A stretch of DNA of 64,000 nucleotides from Capsulimonas corticalis (GTDB lineage Bacteria; Armatimonadota; Armatimonadia; Armatimonadales; Capsulimonadaceae), in NCBI RefSeq assembly GCF_003574315.2, contig NZ_AP025739.1, forward strand, positions 5,208,001 to 5,272,000. The letters run 5' to 3'. Below, piece by piece: positions 61,768-64,000 of the stretch. The position numbers and the translations under genes were made by a program. The notes beneath the pieces were generated by a model. The model was not told where the DNA came from and did no database searches. It saw only the letters and a list, made by a program, of their open reading frames with translations. Position 1 is the first letter of the stretch, and every line of letters starts with the position of its first letter.

Positions 61768-61998
61768 ATGACTCGAACATTGAATGCGACCTTTGATGGC
61801 GCGTCGTCCCTGAAACTGGACGAGCAGCTTGACTTGGCTCCCAACACGATCGTTCGTGTGACGATTGAAACGGTTGACGTCCCAGCAGCCAATGATTTCT
61901 TGGCGGTTTGCCTTGCTGCAAACTTAGATGGTCCCGAGGATTGGTCGGAAAATTTGGAGCACTATCTTTATGGCGACAAGCGCGACTCTTCAGAATAA
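61768..61998 (+). CDS. Putative antitoxin of PIN toxin
   Basis: A 76-residue acidic protein. The N-terminus reads TLNATFDGASSLKLDEQLDLAPNTIVRVTIE, resembling the short beta-rich DUF104/AF2212 antitoxin-like proteins. The C-terminus (FLAVCLAANLDGPEDWSENLEHYL) is acidic, as expected for an antitoxin that inserts into a PIN toxin. The ATG follows GGAGGG. The toxin gene overlaps its end by 29 bases. It lies 30 bases after the comM stop. Confidence 0.75.
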   Translation: MTRTLNATFDGASSLKLDEQLDLAPNTIVRVTIETVDVPAANDFLAVCLAANLDGPEDWSENLEHYLYGDKRDSSE

Positions 61999-62401
61999 AG
62001 TCTTTCTTGACACGTCTTATATTATCGCTCTCTCCACGCCTAAGGATAATCATCATCACATTGCCTTAGATCTACGCACAATGATTGTAGATGCCAATCC
62101 AAGCCTCATTACATCGCAAGGTGTCCTTCTTGAGATTGGCAATTCGCTCTCGAAAATTCAACATCGCAAAATTGCCGCCGTGATTCTCTCCGCGTTATCA
62201 AACGATCCACGTATAGAAATTGTCGATTTGACCATTGATCTTTACGAAGCCGCACTTCTCCTTTATGCAACGCGCCCAGACAAGGAGTGGGGCTTGACGG
62301 ATTGTTTATCGTTCACGATAATGGAACAGCGTGGAATTCATCAAGCGTTAACGGCGGATGAGCACATCACACAAGCTGGCTATCAAGCTTTAATGCGATA
62401 G
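61970..62401 (+). CDS. PIN-domain toxin (VapC-like)
   Basis: A 143-residue PIN nuclease. ATG 61970 is preferred; a longer frame lies inside the antitoxin gene. VFLDTSYIIAL gives the first metal-binding aspartate (Asp14); EIGNSLSK an acidic residue in the middle; GLTDCLSFTIMEQRGI and LTADEHITQAGYQAL give the last two. Such toxins cut RNA, often tRNA or rRNA, unless bound by the antitoxin. The start overlaps the antitoxin by 29 bases. The module is followed by a fragment of comM. Confidence 0.88.
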   Translation: MATSATLQNKVFLDTSYIIALSTPKDNHHHIALDLRTMIVDANPSLITSQGVLLEIGNSLSKIQHRKIAAVILSALSNDPRIEIVDLTIDLYEAALLLYATRPDKEWGLTDCLSFTIMEQRGIHQALTADEHITQAGYQALMR

Positions 62402-62423
62402 AACGATCCCATTTGCTATGGTT

Positions 62424-62567
62424 CCAGATTGAGCGTCCGTGCCTACGACAGCATCCTCAAGTTCGCGCGGACTGTGGCGGATCTCGACGCGGCGACGGAT
62501 ATTGGGGTTGGGACATGTGGCGGAGGCGATCCAGTATCGCGCGCGGGATCGGAAGGTGTGGGGGTAA
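62424..62567 (+). pseudogene. Degenerate second copy of the comM 3' end
   Basis: The translated segment LSVRAYDSILKFARTVADLDA repeats the comM C-terminus LSARAYDRILKLARTVADLDG, and the nucleotide match runs over about 140 bases to the stop. About four in five bases agree by eye. One extra base (GGGGTTGGG against GGGCTGGG) breaks the frame after DIG. It lacks any start or upstream part of the gene. Comparison with 61597-61737 shows homologous ends with the toxin-antitoxin pair between them, suggesting an insertion by recombination with a foreign or duplicated comM. Confidence 0.88.
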
Positions 62568-62622
62568 GATAAATCGTCTCTGTATCTTCGTGAATGGACT
62601 TCAGACATAGGAGGATATCCCA

Positions 62623-63480
62623 ATGGCGGATGTGATTGAAGTGGAAGACGCTTTGGAGGAATTCCAAAAAGGGCGGTATGAGGATCCGGACACCGGTTCG
62701 GAAGCAAAAGGCAAAGAGGATTACCGCGATTATGACGCTGAGGCGCGGGCTACGGTCAAGGAATTCTACCGGCTAAACCATACCTACCAAACATACGATT
62801 TTGTGCAGCGAAAAAAAGAGCAATATCTGTCCTTGAGCCGAAGGAAGATGGGGATTTGGGAAGCGATGGAGTTTCTCAACAATCTCGTCGATGACAGCGA
62901 TCCGGACACGGACCTCACGCAGATCGAACATCTTATGCAGACTGCGGAGGCGATCCGCGCCGACGGACATCCGCGCTGGTTCATTCTCACCGGGCTTATT
63001 CACGACCTTGGCAAGATCCTCTGCCTGTGGGACGAACCACAGTGGGCCGTCGTCGGCGATACATTCCCCGTGGGCTGCGCTTACAGCGATAAGGTCGTCT
63101 TCCCCGAATTTTTTGCGCTCAACCCAGACTCTCAGGTTTCCGAATATCAAACGCCTCGCGGAATTTATGAGCCTGCCTGCGGTCTTGACAACGTGCATCT
63201 CTCCTGGGGGCACGACGAATATCTCTATCAGGTAGTCAAGGACCATATGCCGGAAGAAAGTCTGTACATGATCCGGTATCACTCCTTTTACGCCGCCCAT
63301 CGCGAAGGGGCATACATGTACCTGATGAACGATCGAGATCAGGAGATGTTTGCATGGGTGCGAAAGTTCAATCCCTACGATCTCTACTCAAAAACGCCTG
63401 TCCGGCCGGATGTCGCCGCCCTGCGTCCTTACTACGAGGAGCTGATCGCCGAATACTTCCCGGCGACGCTGCGCTGGTAA
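62623..63480 (+). CDS. myo-inositol oxygenase (MIOX)
   Basis: Oxidises myo-inositol to D-glucuronate with O2 at a diiron site. The 285-residue protein has all six iron ligands of animal MIOX: His103 (IEHLMQTAE), His127 and Asp128 (GLIHDLGK), His197 ([10 protein letters not shown]), His220 ([10 protein letters not shown]) and Asp253 (NPYDLYSK). The last two have the same numbers as in human [19 protein letters not shown] is also shared. AGGAGG precedes the ATG. Bacterial MIOX is uncommon. A cupin gene follows in the same direction; other inositol-pathway genes are not in view. Confidence 0.93.
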   Translation: MADVIEVEDALEEFQKGRYEDPDTGSEAKGKEDYRDYDAEARATVKEFYRLNHTYQTYDFVQRKKEQYLSLSRRKMGIWEAMEFLNNLVDDSDPDTDLTQIEHLMQTAEAIRADGHPRWFILTGLIHDLGKILCLWDEPQWAVVGDTFPVGCAYSDKVVFPEFFALNPDSQVSEYQTPRGIYEPACGLDNVHLSWGHDEYLYQVVKDHMPEESLYMIRYHSFYAAHREGAYMYLMNDRDQEMFAWVRKFNPYDLYSKTPVRPDVAALRPYYEELIAEYFPATLRW

Positions 63481-63547
63481 TCGCATTTCGGTTTCGCGTG
63501 AGGAATCGCATCCTCGCTGAGGAACATTCTATAAGGAAGGCAGCACA

Positions 63548-63988
63548 ATGCCCGCGGAACACAACAAGCATTTTCAGCTCGGCCAGCTGGAAATCCGATT
63601 CCTGCTCGACGGCGACGACACCGACGGCCGCCAGTGCGCGTTTGAGTTTACTGTGCCGCCGGGCGCGCGCGTGCCGGCGGCCCACTACCACGAGCACGTT
63701 GACGAGATCATTTACGGTTTGGAGGGAACGCTGACGTTCACCGTCGATGGCGTTCCCCACCCGCTCGGCCCCGGCGACAGCGTCTTCGTCCCGCGCGGCG
63801 CGGCGCACCACTTTGTCAACAGAAGCGCCGCGACAACGCGCACCCTGGCGGTGCTCACTCCCGCCAGCATTGGTCCCGCGTATTTCCGCGACATTGCCGC
63901 TCTCCTCGCGGCGGGAGGGCCGCCCGATCCCGTAAAAGTGGCGGCAGTCATGCGCCAGCATGGACTGATCGTCGCGCCGACCGAGTAA
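63548..63988 (+). CDS. Cupin-domain protein
   Basis: A 146-residue single-cupin protein. Metal-binding motifs are HYHEHVDEIIYGLEGTLTF (first cupin motif, HxH with Glu) and GDSVFVPRGAAHHFVNRS (second motif with the last His). Single cupins of this type include sugar-binding, isomerase and dioxygenase-like proteins. It follows MIOX by 67 bases and could be co-transcribed, consistent with, but not proof of, a role in inositol or uronate metabolism. AAGGAAGG precedes the ATG. Confidence 0.9.
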   Translation: MPAEHNKHFQLGQLEIRFLLDGDDTDGRQCAFEFTVPPGARVPAAHYHEHVDEIIYGLEGTLTFTVDGVPHPLGPGDSVFVPRGAAHHFVNRSAATTRTLAVLTPASIGPAYFRDIAALLAAGGPPDPVKVAAVMRQHGLIVAPTE

Positions 63989-64000
63989 GGCATCGTCACC

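Overview
The window looks like an interior piece of a chromosome from a high-GC, free-living, non-model bacterium. My best guess is the Armatimonadota (Capsulimonas-like). The hints are a DUF1559-like prepilin with an H-x9-DG tail, many secreted carbohydrate-related proteins, several conserved but unnamed membrane families, and single-copy housekeeping genes in standard order. The assignment is inference. I saw no rRNA, tRNA, CRISPR array, phage module or complete insertion sequence.

Left part (1-24.8 kb): a truncated peroxiredoxin, a PduO-type cobalamin adenosyltransferase, a DinG-like helicase, an AlkP-like membrane protein overlapping radA, a zinc-ribbon coiled-coil protein, a GAF/PAS histidine kinase overlapping dut, and rex with a consensus promoter and a near-perfect Rex operator. 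These are followed by fumC, a ThuA-like protein, and an SDR/FAD-oxidase pair that resembles DprE2/DprE1. Next come a methyltransferase, a GHL10-type glycoside hydrolase, a TPR/VWA pair, and purH preceded by a clear ZTP (pfl) riboswitch with its terminator. A MerR/HTH-like protein, a small membrane protein and a Gfo/Idh/MocA oxidoreductase end this part.

Middle (25-40 kb): a prepilin transcription unit, a receiver-PAS-SpoIIE phosphatase, and a long minus-strand operon. That operon runs livG, livF, gcvT, gcvH, gcvPA, gcvPB, lipM, a receiver-only response regulator and a one-TM coiled-coil protein. It links branched-chain-type ABC ATPases, glycine cleavage and the enzyme that octanoylates GcvH. 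Divergent from it is a compact six-gene operon of unnamed proteins, mostly membrane proteins (35.6-39.6 kb). This is the best candidate for an undescribed system.

Right part (40-64 kb): the classic ffh-rpsP-khpA-rimM-trmD-rplS-lepB-rnhB-yraN block. After it come a LacI-type regulator with an extra N-terminal zinc ribbon and HTH, an SDR, aroA, a diheme cytochrome-like secreted protein, a frameshifted APH-like kinase, an 896-residue secreted protein of unknown function and a beta-helix protein. The window closes with a DUF3592-like protein, comM/yifB, a PIN toxin-antitoxin pair followed by a degenerate second copy of the comM 3' end, myo-inositol oxygenase and a cupin.

Several genes (livG, aroA, radA, dinG) have a -10-like hexamer directly before the start codon and no visible Shine-Dalgarno, which suggests leaderless transcripts. 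All positions are read by eye from the sequence. Family names rest on remembered motifs and no database search was run.
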